Assembly: GCF_032921865.1 (NCBI RefSeq)
Contig: NZ_CP136684.1
Span: forward strand, 3,383,001 to 3,447,000
Length of the DNA: 64,000 bases
DNA from: Thalassospira lucentensis
Lineage (GTDB): Bacteria > Pseudomonadota > Alphaproteobacteria > Rhodospirillales > Thalassospiraceae
Direction: 5' to 3'
Position 1 is the stretch's first letter, and every line of letters starts with the position of its first letter. The notes beneath the pieces are model-generated. The model made no database searches and was not told where the DNA came from. It saw only the letters and a program-made list of their open reading frames with translations. The translations under genes and the position numbers were made by a program. Positions 16,546-25,107 of the stretch are shown here, one piece after another.

Positions 16546-17421
16546 CTACCTGCCGCGAATGGTTTCCAGCACCGCACTTTGTGCAAGGTCGCCAAATCCG
16601 GCTTCGATTGCGCGATCAAACATCTCGGTCGCAGATCGGCCGACTGGCAGGTCAAGGCCAAGTTCATCGGCAAGCCACATGGCATAACCGGCATCCTTGG
16701 CGCGTAACGCAGTTGTAAAATGAATGCCTTCGTTATGGTTGCCGCTGATCATACCGGGAATTGTCATGACACCGGCCCGGCTGGCGACAGCACCATTGGC
16801 AAATGCATCGGCAACCAGATTGCCATCCAGCCCCGCCTTTTGTGCGACCGCGACCAGTTCGGCGGCGGCAGCAATATGGACCGCGCCCAAAAGGTTGTTC
16901 ATCAGCTTATAGACCGTACCCGATCCGACAGGGCCGAAATGCACGATACGGTTCGCAACGGCTTCCATGATCGGGCGAGCCTGTTCAAGGGCGACTTTTT
17001 CCGCACCGATCAAAAACATTGTTTCGCCTGCAGCGACCTGTGCCGGAACAGCAGTAACCGGCGCATCGATATAAAGGCGGCCTGCAGTCATGACCTTGTT
17101 TGAGAGTTCCAGGACGAAGCCGTGTGAAAGGGTGGAACATTCGATGGCAAGGGCACCCGGTGTGATTGCGCAAAGCGCACCATTTTCGCCGAGCCAGACG
17201 GCTTCGGCAGCGATATCGTCGGCCATGAAGGAAATGACGGCGTCAACATCATTTGCAGCTTCGGCTGGCGTGTTACAGGCAGTCGCACCCTTGGCAACGA
17301 GTGGCTTGATCTTTTCCGGGCTGCGGTTCCAGACCTTGACCGGATAACCCTGTTCCAGCAGGCGGGAAATCATTGCTGATGCCATGCGTCCTGCGCCAAG
17401 GAAGCCGATTTTCTGAGGCAT
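16546..17421 (-). CDS. NAD(P)-dependent 3-hydroxyisobutyrate-dehydrogenase-family oxidoreductase
   Basis: The 291-residue protein has the beta-hydroxyacid dehydrogenase layout: an N-terminal NAD site (KIGFLGAGRMASAMISRLL), substrate loop IDAPVTAVPAQVAAGETMF, catalytic-Lys motif GSGTVYKLMNNLL, and a C-terminal helical domain with ALRAKDAGYAMWLADELGLDLP. The frame is open 24 nt further upstream; the Rossmann start favours ATG 17421. Substrates in this family include 3-hydroxyisobutyrate, tartronate semialdehyde and 6-phosphogluconate-like acids. Which applies here is not clear. It lies downstream of phaC on the same strand, with a terminator hairpin between. Confidence 0.88.
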   Translation of the reverse strand: MPQKIGFLGAGRMASAMISRLLEQGYPVKVWNRSPEKIKPLVAKGATACNTPAEAANDVDAVISFMADDIAAEAVWLGENGALCAITPGALAIECSTLSHGFVLELSNKVMTAGRLYIDAPVTAVPAQVAAGETMFLIGAEKVALEQARPIMEAVANRIVHFGPVGSGTVYKLMNNLLGAVHIAAAAELVAVAQKAGLDGNLVADAFANGAVASRAGVMTIPGMISGNHNEGIHFTTALRAKDAGYAMWLADELGLDLPVGRSATEMFDRAIEAGFGDLAQSAVLETIRGR

Positions 17422-17446
17422 GATATCTATTGTCCTTAGGGCCAAA

Positions 17447-17475
17447 GAAACGGCCCGCCATCTCGGGCGGGCCGG
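17447..17475 (-). terminator. Rho-independent terminator after phaC
   Basis: GGCCCGCC at 17452-17459 pairs with GGCGGGCC at 17466-17473. Read on the reverse strand it is followed by GTTTCTTTGG. It lies between the phaC stop and the dehydrogenase start. Confidence 0.75.
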
Positions 17476-17497
17476 AAATTCCAGTTATGACGGATAA

Positions 17498-19300
17498 TCA
17501 GGAAAGCTGCACTTTGACATATTCACCCGGTGCCGGGCCAAGCACCTTAAGCTTGCCATCGCCCGGTTTGCGGGCTTCGACCTGACCACCCGAACGGCGG
17601 CTGATCCAGTTCTGCCAGTCGGTCCACCATGATCCTTCATGCTGGGTGGCTTTGGCGATCCAGTCGTCGGGATTGGCGGGATTGCGGTTGTATGTCCAGT
17701 AGCAATATTTCTTGGCGGCGGGTGGATTAACCACACCGGCAATATGACCCGACGCCGAAAGGACGAATTTCACCTGACCCGACATCAGTTGCGTTCCGGC
17801 ATAGGTTGCCTGCCACGGGGCGATGTGATCTTCACGGGTGGACAGGAAATAGACCGGAATTTTGATATCGCGCAGGTCGATCTTTTCACCCAGAATTGTA
17901 ATGCCACCGGGTTCGCGCAGCAGGTTCTTGTTATACATATTGCGCAGATAGAAACTGTGCATGGCTTTGGGCATCCGGGTCGAATCGGAGTTCCAGTACA
18001 GCAGGTCGAACGGGAAGGGGTCCTTGCCCAGCATGTAGTTGTTCACCACGAACGACCAGATCAGATCGTTGGCGCGCAGCATGTTAAACGACATCGCCAT
18101 ATCGCGACCGTCAAGATAGCCTTCTTTCGACATCCGGTTTTCAAGGCTTTCGATCTGTTCGTCATCGACAAAGACCGAAAGTTCGCCCGGTTTTTCAAAG
18201 TCGGTCAGGGTGGTAAAGAAGGTTGCTGATTTGATCCGTTCGTCACCAACCTTGGCCATATAGGCCAGCATCGCTGATAGAAGCGTGCCGCCAAGGCAAT
18301 AGCCGATTGCATTGACTTCTTTTTCGCCGGTGGCCTTTTCGATCATGTCAAGTGCTGCCAGCACACCATCGCGCCCGTAATCTTCAAAGCTTTCTTCGGC
18401 CAGTTTGCTGTCGGGATTGACCCAGGACAGGACAAACACCGTGTGCCCCTGATCAACAGCCCACTTGATGAAGGAATTTTCCGGACGCAGATCAAGAATG
18501 TAATATTTGTTGATCCATGGCGGCACGATCATCAGCGGGCGCTTCGCGACCTTGTCTGTTGCCGGTTTGTATTGCAGCAATTCCATCAACGGCGTTCGGC
18601 CGATCACGGATCCTTCGGTGGTTGCGACATTCTCGCCGATCTTGAAAGCATCCAGATCGGTCATTTTGATCTGAAGCTTGCCCTTGCCTCGTTCGAGATC
18701 GTCCAGAAGGTTGCTAAGCCCCTTAAGAAGGTTTTCGCCGCCACTTTCGATGGTGGCGCGCAGAACTTCCGGATTGGTCATCATGAAGTTGGTCGGAGAA
18801 ATCGCATCGGCAAACTGCCGGGTATAAAACTCGACCTTCTGGGCGGTTTTGTCATCCAGCCCGTCAACATTATGGACGACATTCTGCATCCATTGCGATG
18901 ACAGCAGATAGGATTGCTTGATGAAATCAAACAATTCGTTGTTTTCCCAAGCCTCGTCGCGGAAACGGCGATCACCCTTTTGCGGGGATGCGACTGGTTC
19001 CGATTCCTGCCCCAGCATGCGCATCGTCGTATTGTGCCAGAGCATATAATATTGCTGCCACAGATCCATTTGTGCTTCGACCAGTTTGGTCGGATTTTGC
19101 ATCATATGGGTGGTCAGTTCGACAAAGGCCGAGCCGATATTGAGCGGATCAGGATCGGAAATTTCCGGATCTTCTGCCTGTTTAGCAAGGAAATCAGACA
19201 CAAGTCTTTGACTTCTCTCGGCTATTTCTGCCATAGCAGATGACAGTTCCTCGGGATCAGGAAGATGAATTTCGGTTTCTTTGGCCTGTTGATCGTTCAT
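17498..19300 (-). CDS. phaC: Class I poly(3-hydroxyalkanoate) synthase
   Basis: PhaC polymerises (R)-3-hydroxyacyl-CoA at the surface of PHA granules. The 600-residue protein has the class I length, an N-terminal helical region, and an alpha/beta-hydrolase catalytic domain. The lipase-like box GYCLGG carries the nucleophile Cys at about 335, the Asp is in STREDHIAPW, and the His is in SASGHIAGVVNPP. The ATG at 19300 is preferred because AAGGGA lies 7 nt upstream; the frame extends to 19375. No phaA, phaB, phasin or phaR gene is in the window. It diverges from an OmpA-like lipoprotein gene, and the 265-bp gap contains a perfect 14-bp palindrome. Confidence 0.96.
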   Translation of the reverse strand: MNDQQAKETEIHLPDPEELSSAMAEIAERSQRLVSDFLAKQAEDPEISDPDPLNIGSAFVELTTHMMQNPTKLVEAQMDLWQQYYMLWHNTTMRMLGQESEPVASPQKGDRRFRDEAWENNELFDFIKQSYLLSSQWMQNVVHNVDGLDDKTAQKVEFYTRQFADAISPTNFMMTNPEVLRATIESGGENLLKGLSNLLDDLERGKGKLQIKMTDLDAFKIGENVATTEGSVIGRTPLMELLQYKPATDKVAKRPLMIVPPWINKYYILDLRPENSFIKWAVDQGHTVFVLSWVNPDSKLAEESFEDYGRDGVLAALDMIEKATGEKEVNAIGYCLGGTLLSAMLAYMAKVGDERIKSATFFTTLTDFEKPGELSVFVDDEQIESLENRMSKEGYLDGRDMAMSFNMLRANDLIWSFVVNNYMLGKDPFPFDLLYWNSDSTRMPKAMHSFYLRNMYNKNLLREPGGITILGEKIDLRDIKIPVYFLSTREDHIAPWQATYAGTQLMSGQVKFVLSASGHIAGVVNPPAAKKYCYWTYNRNPANPDDWIAKATQHEGSWWTDWQNWISRRSGGQVEARKPGDGKLKVLGPAPGEYVKVQLS

Positions 19301-19361
19301 GGCGCATTCCCTTATGATACGGCCGCCTGAGCATAGGAACATAAAGCAGGAAATTCGATCT

Positions 19362-19375
19362 TTGCGATATCGCAA
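19362..19375. promoter_or_regulatory. 14-bp palindrome in the phaC/ompA-like divergent promoter region
   Basis: TTGCGATATCGCAA is a perfect inverted repeat 62 bp upstream of the phaC start. Its placement suits an operator, for instance for a PHA regulator, but it does not match a site I can name. Confidence 0.35.
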
Positions 19376-19565
19376 TCATTTTCCCGTTTTATGATCCAAT
19401 GCCCTCAAACAGCGTGTCGGGTTGAAACTCTGCTTGATCCCAAGCTTATCATGGTCTTAGCCTAGCCCGCTGATGAGGGGTAATACAAGAATTATAAGGT
19501 GACGGATTTGTCGCAATCTTCAACGGCAACGTCACACAAAACATAGTTTGGAGCAGCGAAATCAA

Positions 19566-21068
19566 ATGGGCGTTCTGAAATCGACGACATGGCGGTGGTC
19601 GGAGCACGGGTCCGCGAAAATCAAATTGCGGCCATTGCTGCATGCCGGATCGGCGCTTGCTGTTGTGCTGATGCTGGGCGCCTGTTCTTCGGTCCCTGAT
19701 GCGATCAACCCGGTCGAGTGGGGCAAATCGATTGGTGATGCCTTTGACGGCGAAGATGAAACTGCTGCCAAATCGGATCAGCCGATTCCGGGTGAAGATG
19801 AAGATTACCCGCGCCTGGCCGATACACCCGCCAAGCCGGTTGTAACCGGCGATGCGGAACGTGATGCGCTTGTTGCCGGGCTTGCTGCGGACCGGGCGAA
19901 TGCGCAATATACCCAGTCGGGCCGCCGTCAAAGCACCCCGCCGGTCAACGCGCTTCAGCCTGAACCGGCGCCAAGTGCCGCAAATGTCGATCAGCCGGAA
20001 ATCACCCCGGCACCAACGACGGCGGTTAGCAGCAGTGCAATGGCAGAACCAAAAGCACAGGCTGCCGAAGCGCAGTCAACCGCAACCGACATGCAGAAAT
20101 CGGCTGAAACCACAGCCAGGGCTGCTGAAACCAAGACCGTGGCAGCAGCAGGTGCCGCCGGGGTGGCGACGGGAAGTGCCGTAACATCGGCGCAATCGGG
20201 TTCGAAAATTGCGGATGAATGGAATGCCAAGGCGCCGACTTCGGGACCGGTACCGACGCCGGCCCCCGTACCTGAAAAGCCGGAAGTGCTGGAAGAAAAA
20301 GCAACTGCTGCTCCCTCATCTTCCGAAATGACCGATGAAGATCGTGCTGCGATTGCCAAAGCAGAAGCTGCACTTGTTGCTGCGGAGGCCAGTAATGCCG
20401 CGTCTTCGGCCAGTTCTGCCCCGGTCTCTTCCGGCGATCCGGTGATGGATCAGTACAACAAGCGCCTCGCCGAGGGTGAAGGCGTGTTTGCCAATGAACC
20501 GACCCCGGGTTCGGGGCCAGCAGCACGGGCGCAGGCATTCGATTATTCGGTTTATTCCGATAACGGGTCGGTGATTGTCGATGAAAGCCAGCTTGGCGGT
20601 GGCGGCAATCCTTATCTGTCCGATTCTGCCATGCCTTATGCTGAAACCGCGAATGAGGTTCTGGCCGCACGTCTTGGCGTTCGTTCCGTCGATACGCTGG
20701 GGCCAAGCGTCAACGGAGTCCAGGTTGCGCAAATCCAGTTCGGACACGGTTCGTCCAACCTGTCGGGCTCGGATAACAATGTCCTGAGCCAGGTTGCCCA
20801 GGCATGGCGTCAGACGGGCGGGATCCTTCGGATTATCGGTCATGCATCAATGCGTACCGCGAATATGAGCCTTGAAGAACACATGGCGATCAACCGTCAG
20901 GTTTCGGAACGGCGCGCATCGGCGGTGGTATCGGAACTGGTGTCTCTCGGTGTTAACCCTGACGCGATCTTTGTCGGGGCCGATGGATCGGCGGATCCGC
21001 GCTATTATGAAGGCGTTCCTGCCGGTGAGGCCGGAAACCGTCGTGTTGAAATCTTTATGGATTATTGA
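19566..21068 (+). CDS. OmpA-family outer-membrane lipoprotein with Ala/Pro-rich linker
   Basis: The 500-residue protein has a signal peptide with lipobox LGAC (Cys at about residue 36). A low-complexity Ala/Pro/Glu/Ser-rich linker covers about residues 95-300. The C-terminal OmpA peptidoglycan-binding domain shows VQIAQIQFGHGSSNL-like strands, IIGHASMRTA, NRQVSERRASAVVSELVSLG, and the ending GNRRVEIFMDY. It probably tethers the outer membrane to peptidoglycan. ATG 19566 has GGAG upstream at a rather long 12 nt, and a TTG at 19548 is the alternative. The long linker could span the periplasm. Confidence 0.85.
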   Translation: MGVLKSTTWRWSEHGSAKIKLRPLLHAGSALAVVLMLGACSSVPDAINPVEWGKSIGDAFDGEDETAAKSDQPIPGEDEDYPRLADTPAKPVVTGDAERDALVAGLAADRANAQYTQSGRRQSTPPVNALQPEPAPSAANVDQPEITPAPTTAVSSSAMAEPKAQAAEAQSTATDMQKSAETTARAAETKTVAAAGAAGVATGSAVTSAQSGSKIADEWNAKAPTSGPVPTPAPVPEKPEVLEEKATAAPSSSEMTDEDRAAIAKAEAALVAAEASNAASSASSAPVSSGDPVMDQYNKRLAEGEGVFANEPTPGSGPAARAQAFDYSVYSDNGSVIVDESQLGGGGNPYLSDSAMPYAETANEVLAARLGVRSVDTLGPSVNGVQVAQIQFGHGSSNLSGSDNNVLSQVAQAWRQTGGILRIIGHASMRTANMSLEEHMAINRQVSERRASAVVSELVSLGVNPDAIFVGADGSADPRYYEGVPAGEAGNRRVEIFMDY

Positions 21069-21205
21069 TCCTAAAAAAGGTACATCCTTCGAATTGTACG
21101 GCGCGCCACCCGCATTTTGTCGTGTGGCGTGCAATTTTTTTCAATTCGACGATCCGGTTTTCGCAGAAAATTCGAAAATCGGCGAAGTGACGAGGATGTA
21201 GGATA

Positions 21206-22447
21206 ATGTCCCAGGAATTCCATCGCATAAAACGCCTCCCGCCATACGTATTTGCTGAAGTAAATGCGATGAAAGCGGCGGCGCGGCGAGCGGGAGAGGA
21301 CATTATTGACTTCGGCATGGGCAATCCGGACCCGGCCCCCCCACAGCATATTGTCGACAAGCTGGTTGAAACGGTCCAGAACCCGCGCACGCATGGTTAT
21401 TCGATGTCGCGCGGTATCCCCGGCCTGCGCAAGGCACTTGCGGCCTATTACGGCCGTCGTTTCGGGGTGGATATCGATCCGGAGACCGAAACCGTTGTCA
21501 CGTTGGGCTCCAAGGAAGGCCTTGCCAACCTTGCCGCTGCCATCACCAGCCCTGGTGACATCATTCTGGTGCCCAACCCGTCCTATCCGATCCATGCGTT
21601 CGGTTTCATCATTGCCGGTGCGGCATTGCGTCACATCCCGATTGGCCATGACGAGCAGGGCGAATTCAACGCCGAAAGCTTTATGGAGCAGCTCCACCGT
21701 GCCGTGAAACATTCGGTCCCGAAACCGAGTGCCGTTGTGCTGAACTTCCCGGCCAATCCGACATCGCTGGTGGTTGATCTTGACTTCTATAAGGAAGTTG
21801 TCGATTTCTGCCGCGCGCAGGAAATCTATATCCTGTCGGACATCGCCTATTCGGAAATCTATTTCGATGGCAACCCGCCGCCGTCGATCCTTCAGGTCGA
21901 AGGGGCAAAGGAAATTGCCGTTGAATTCTATTCACTGTCGAAGACCTATTCGATGGCGGGCTGGCGTATAGGGTTTGCGACCGGTAACAAGAAGCTTATC
22001 AATGCGCTGACGCGGATCAAATCATATCTTGATTACGGTGCATTTACCCCGATTCAGGTGGCGGCGACCGCGGCGCTTAACGGCCCGCAGGATTGTGTCG
22101 AGGAATTCCGCAATCTGTATCGTGACCGTCGCGATATCTTTATCGAGGGGATGCAAAGTGCCGGATGGAATATTCCGGTCCCGGCGGCAACCATGTTTGC
22201 ATGGGCGCCGATTCCCAAGGCGTTCGAGGAACTCGGGTCACTTGATTTCTCGAAGCTTCTTTTGCAGGAAGCAGGTGTCGCCGTGGCCCCCGGTCTTGGC
22301 TTTGGCGAGTATGGCGATCGCCATGTTCGTATCGCCCTTGTTGAAAACAAGCACCGCATCCGGCAGGCCAATCGCAACATCAAGGCATTCTTCCAGAAAT
22401 ATCCCGATGCAGAATCTGCACGTGAACTGTTGAAGAAATCTGTCTGA
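21206..22447 (+). CDS. alaC: AlaC-like alanine/LL-diaminopimelate-type aminotransferase
   Basis: The 413-residue class I aminotransferase has DFGMGNPDPAPP at the N-terminus, VTLGSKEGLANLAAAI, the loop VLNFPANPTSLVV, and the PLP-lysine motif SLSKTYSMAGWRIGF with Arg at the carboxylate site. It is of the AlaC (YfdZ) type, transferring amino groups between glutamate and pyruvate; some close relatives act on LL-diaminopimelate. It is followed by hom, glpX and recJ, a neighbourhood common in Rhodospirillales. A perfect palindromic terminator follows. Confidence 0.88.
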   Translation: MSQEFHRIKRLPPYVFAEVNAMKAAARRAGEDIIDFGMGNPDPAPPQHIVDKLVETVQNPRTHGYSMSRGIPGLRKALAAYYGRRFGVDIDPETETVVTLGSKEGLANLAAAITSPGDIILVPNPSYPIHAFGFIIAGAALRHIPIGHDEQGEFNAESFMEQLHRAVKHSVPKPSAVVLNFPANPTSLVVDLDFYKEVVDFCRAQEIYILSDIAYSEIYFDGNPPPSILQVEGAKEIAVEFYSLSKTYSMAGWRIGFATGNKKLINALTRIKSYLDYGAFTPIQVAATAALNGPQDCVEEFRNLYRDRRDIFIEGMQSAGWNIPVPAATMFAWAPIPKAFEELGSLDFSKLLLQEAGVAVAPGLGFGEYGDRHVRIALVENKHRIRQANRNIKAFFQKYPDAESARELLKKSV

Positions 22448-22469
22448 TATTCGATAAAGCATTCTATGT

Positions 22470-22500
22470 TTCGCCCGGGACATGTCCCGGGCGAAGTTTT
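22470..22500 (+). terminator. Rho-independent terminator after alaC
   Basis: A perfect 26-bp palindrome at 22470-22495 (stem TTCGCCCGGGAC) is followed by GTTTT. It separates alaC from hom and implies that hom has its own promoter or depends on readthrough. Confidence 0.85.
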
Positions 22501-22571
22501 GTGTGCGCACCGGATGTTGTAAAAGACTCCGTCACCTATGCGCAAATCCAACCACGGCATGAGGAGTTATC

Positions 22572-23876
22572 GTGCAAAACGTCGTAAAGATCGGTGTGGC
22601 AGGCCTTGGTACGGTCGGTGCCGGAACCGTTAAACTGCTGAGCGAACACAGGGACAATCTGGCGGACCGTTCCGGTTCCCCGATGATTGTCACAGCAGTA
22701 TCGGCGCGCGATCGAACTCGGGACCGTGGATTTTCGACCGAAGGCATTACCTGGTACGAAGATGCCCGTGATCTTGCAACCGACAAGAATGTCGATGTGG
22801 TTGTTGAAACCATCGGCGGTTCGAACGGCATTGCCTATGACGTCTGCAAGGCCGCCCTTGAAAACGGCAAGCATGTCGTCACCGCGAACAAGGCTCTGAT
22901 TGCCCTTCATGGCGTCGAACTGGCGCGCATTGCCGATGCAAACAATGTAACCATCGCCTATGAAGCGGCCGTTGCTGGCGGTATCCCGGTGATAAAGGCG
23001 CTTCGCGAAGGGTTGGCAGGCAATGTCATATCCCGCGTGACAGGCATCCTGAATGGAACATGTAACTATATCCTGACCACCATGCGCGAACAGGGGCGTG
23101 ATTTTGCCGATGTTCTGGCCGAAGCCCAGAAGCTTGGCTATGCCGAAGCCGATCCGACATTCGATGTTGATGGTATCGATGCCGCACACAAACTTGCGAT
23201 TCTGACCAGCCTTGCCTTCGGGGTCGAAGTCGATTTTGACGCGATTGCGGTTGAAGGCATTCGCAGCGTTTCAGCACTTGATATCCAACTGGCCGAGGAA
23301 CTTGGATATCGCATCAAGTTGCTGGCGATTGCCAAGCAGACTCCGGAAGGCATAGAACAGCGCGTATCGCCGGTTCTTGTGGATCGCAGCACCCAGATAT
23401 CAAAAGTCGAAGGCGTGTTTAACGCTGTCGTGCTTGAAGGTGATTATGTTGGCCCGGTCGTCCTGCAGGGACGCGGGGCGGGGGAACGCCCGACGGCATC
23501 GGCCGTGGTTGCCGACCTTGTTGATATTGCTGCCGGGCGCAATGCACCGGTGTTTGGTGTTCCGGCAGATCGCCTGAAAAAGAATGTGCGCGCGTCCCTC
23601 GAAAAGCATGTCGGGCCTTATTACCTGCGCCTAATGGTCTGGGATCGCCCCGGTGTCATGGCCGAGGTCACCGCGACCCTCGCCAAGCATGGTGTGTCGA
23701 TGGCGTCCATGATCCAGCACGGGCGGGCCGAGACCGAGGGTGGTGTTGTGCCGGTGGTCTTCGTGACCCACGAAACCAGCGAAGCGGCGATGTCCGGGGC
23801 GCTTTCCGACATTTCGGCGTTTGAAAGCAATTCGCAGCCACCGGTCCTGATGCGGATCGAAGGATTCACTTCGTAA
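22572..23876 (+). CDS. hom: Homoserine dehydrogenase
   Basis: Hom reduces aspartate semialdehyde to homoserine for threonine and methionine synthesis. The 434-residue protein has the NAD(P) motif GVAGLGTVGAGTVKLL, the catalytic-domain segments GILNGTCNYI and AEADPTFDVDGIDAAHKLAIL, and a C-terminal ACT domain (YYLRLMVWDRPGVMAEVTA) for feedback control, probably by threonine. GTG is the start, with GAGGAG 5 nt before it. It has the common monofunctional bacterial length. Confidence 0.97.
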   Translation: MQNVVKIGVAGLGTVGAGTVKLLSEHRDNLADRSGSPMIVTAVSARDRTRDRGFSTEGITWYEDARDLATDKNVDVVVETIGGSNGIAYDVCKAALENGKHVVTANKALIALHGVELARIADANNVTIAYEAAVAGGIPVIKALREGLAGNVISRVTGILNGTCNYILTTMREQGRDFADVLAEAQKLGYAEADPTFDVDGIDAAHKLAILTSLAFGVEVDFDAIAVEGIRSVSALDIQLAEELGYRIKLLAIAKQTPEGIEQRVSPVLVDRSTQISKVEGVFNAVVLEGDYVGPVVLQGRGAGERPTASAVVADLVDIAAGRNAPVFGVPADRLKKNVRASLEKHVGPYYLRLMVWDRPGVMAEVTATLAKHGVSMASMIQHGRAETEGGVVPVVFVTHETSEAAMSGALSDISAFESNSQPPVLMRIEGFTS

Positions 23877-23898
23877 CAAAACAAAAAAAAGACATATG

Positions 23899-23926
23899 CG
23901 CCTCGCAGGTATAATACCGCGAGGCG
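23899..23926. other. Strong hairpin in the hom-glpX intergenic region
   Basis: CGCCTCGC (23899-23906) pairs with GCGAGGCG (23919-23926), and the inner GGTAT/ATACC extends the stem. No T tract follows on the + strand. On the minus strand an A/T tract follows a few bases later, but no minus gene is near. It may be an mRNA processing or stabilising structure between hom and glpX. Confidence 0.5.
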
Positions 23927-24013
23927 TAATTATAAGTCCCGGGCCAAACGGGACGCGCCGGGAAACAAAGAGACGGGGCCTCCAGACCCCGCGTTAACGA
24001 CGAGGATGAAGTT

Positions 24014-24973
24014 ATGGATCGAAATCTCGCGCTTGAAACCGTTCGTGTTACCGAGGCCGCGGCACTTGCCTGTTCCGGGCTTATGGGGCGCGGTGATGAA
24101 AAGGCCGCCGATCAGGCCGCCGTGGATGCAATGCGCAATGCCCTGAACAGCATGGACATTCGCGGTACTGTCGTGATCGGGGAAGGCGAACGCGACGAAG
24201 CACCGATGCTGTTCATCGGCGAAGAGGTCGGTTCGGGCGAAGGCCCCGAAATCGACATCGCGCTTGATCCGCTTGAAGGCACAACCATTTGTGCGACCGG
24301 TGGTCCCAACTCGTTGGCCGTTGTCGCCATGGCGGAAAAGGGCGGGTTCCTGAACGCACCGGACACCTACATGGATAAAATCGCCGTTGGCGGTGGTTTG
24401 CCCGACGATGTTGTCGACCTTGATGCCAGCCCGGCTGAAAACCTGAAAAGCCTTGCCTTGGCAAAAGGCTGCGATGTTTCCGATCTGGTGGTTTGCATTC
24501 TTGACCGTCCACGCCATCAGGAAATCATTGCGAAAACCCGCGAAGCCGGTGCGCGCATCATGCTGATCGGCGATGGTGACGTTGCCGGCGTTATCGCAAC
24601 CTCGCAGAAAACGTCGGGTATCGATCTTTACATGGGGACCGGTGGTGCGCCCGAAGGTGTTCTGGCGGCGGCTGCCCTTCGTTGCATTGGTGGCCAGTTC
24701 CAGGGCCGTCTTGTTTTCCGCAATGATGACGAAATCGCACGCGCCAAGAAATGGGGCATCGAAGACCTGACCCGCAAATACAAACTGGCCGAACTTGCCA
24801 AGGGCAATGTCATGTTTGCTGCAACCGGTGTAACCGACGGGGCGATGCTGCGCGGTGTGCGCCGTTTCGCCAATGGTGCGGAAACCGAAAGCATCGTGAT
24901 GCGTTCGCAGTCGGGCACGGTTCGTTATGTCCGCGCGATTTACGATTTCAGCCGGAAAATCTGGTACAAATAA
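24014..24973 (+). CDS. glpX: Class II fructose-1,6-bisphosphatase
   Basis: GlpX hydrolyses fructose-1,6-bisphosphate in gluconeogenesis. The 319-residue protein has the metal-binding signatures VVIGEGERDEAPML, IALDPLEGTT and the later GDGDVAGVI and YMGTGGAPEGVLAAAALRC segments of the family. Length matches E. coli GlpX closely. ATG 24014 follows a GACGAGGATG stretch. It lies 137 bp after hom and is closed by a rho-independent terminator. Confidence 0.97.
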   Translation: MDRNLALETVRVTEAAALACSGLMGRGDEKAADQAAVDAMRNALNSMDIRGTVVIGEGERDEAPMLFIGEEVGSGEGPEIDIALDPLEGTTICATGGPNSLAVVAMAEKGGFLNAPDTYMDKIAVGGGLPDDVVDLDASPAENLKSLALAKGCDVSDLVVCILDRPRHQEIIAKTREAGARIMLIGDGDVAGVIATSQKTSGIDLYMGTGGAPEGVLAAAALRCIGGQFQGRLVFRNDDEIARAKKWGIEDLTRKYKLAELAKGNVMFAATGVTDGAMLRGVRRFANGAETESIVMRSQSGTVRYVRAIYDFSRKIWYK

Positions 24974-24999
24974 GCCGCTTTGGCGGATTGCGAAAACGG

Positions 25000-25025
25000 G
25001 GGAGTGCCTTTGCGCTCCCTTTTTT
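25000..25025 (+). terminator. Rho-independent terminator after glpX
   Basis: GGGAGTGC (25000-25007) pairs with GCGCTCCC (25012-25019, one G-T pair) across a 4-nt loop and is followed by six T residues. Confidence 0.88.
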
Positions 25026-25107
25026 CGTTTATTGCTTGCGGGCAGGGGCTGTCCGGGTTACATCCTCCGCCCCCTTGAAAATGAAATGCCTTTGCCGGAG
25101 CCGACAA

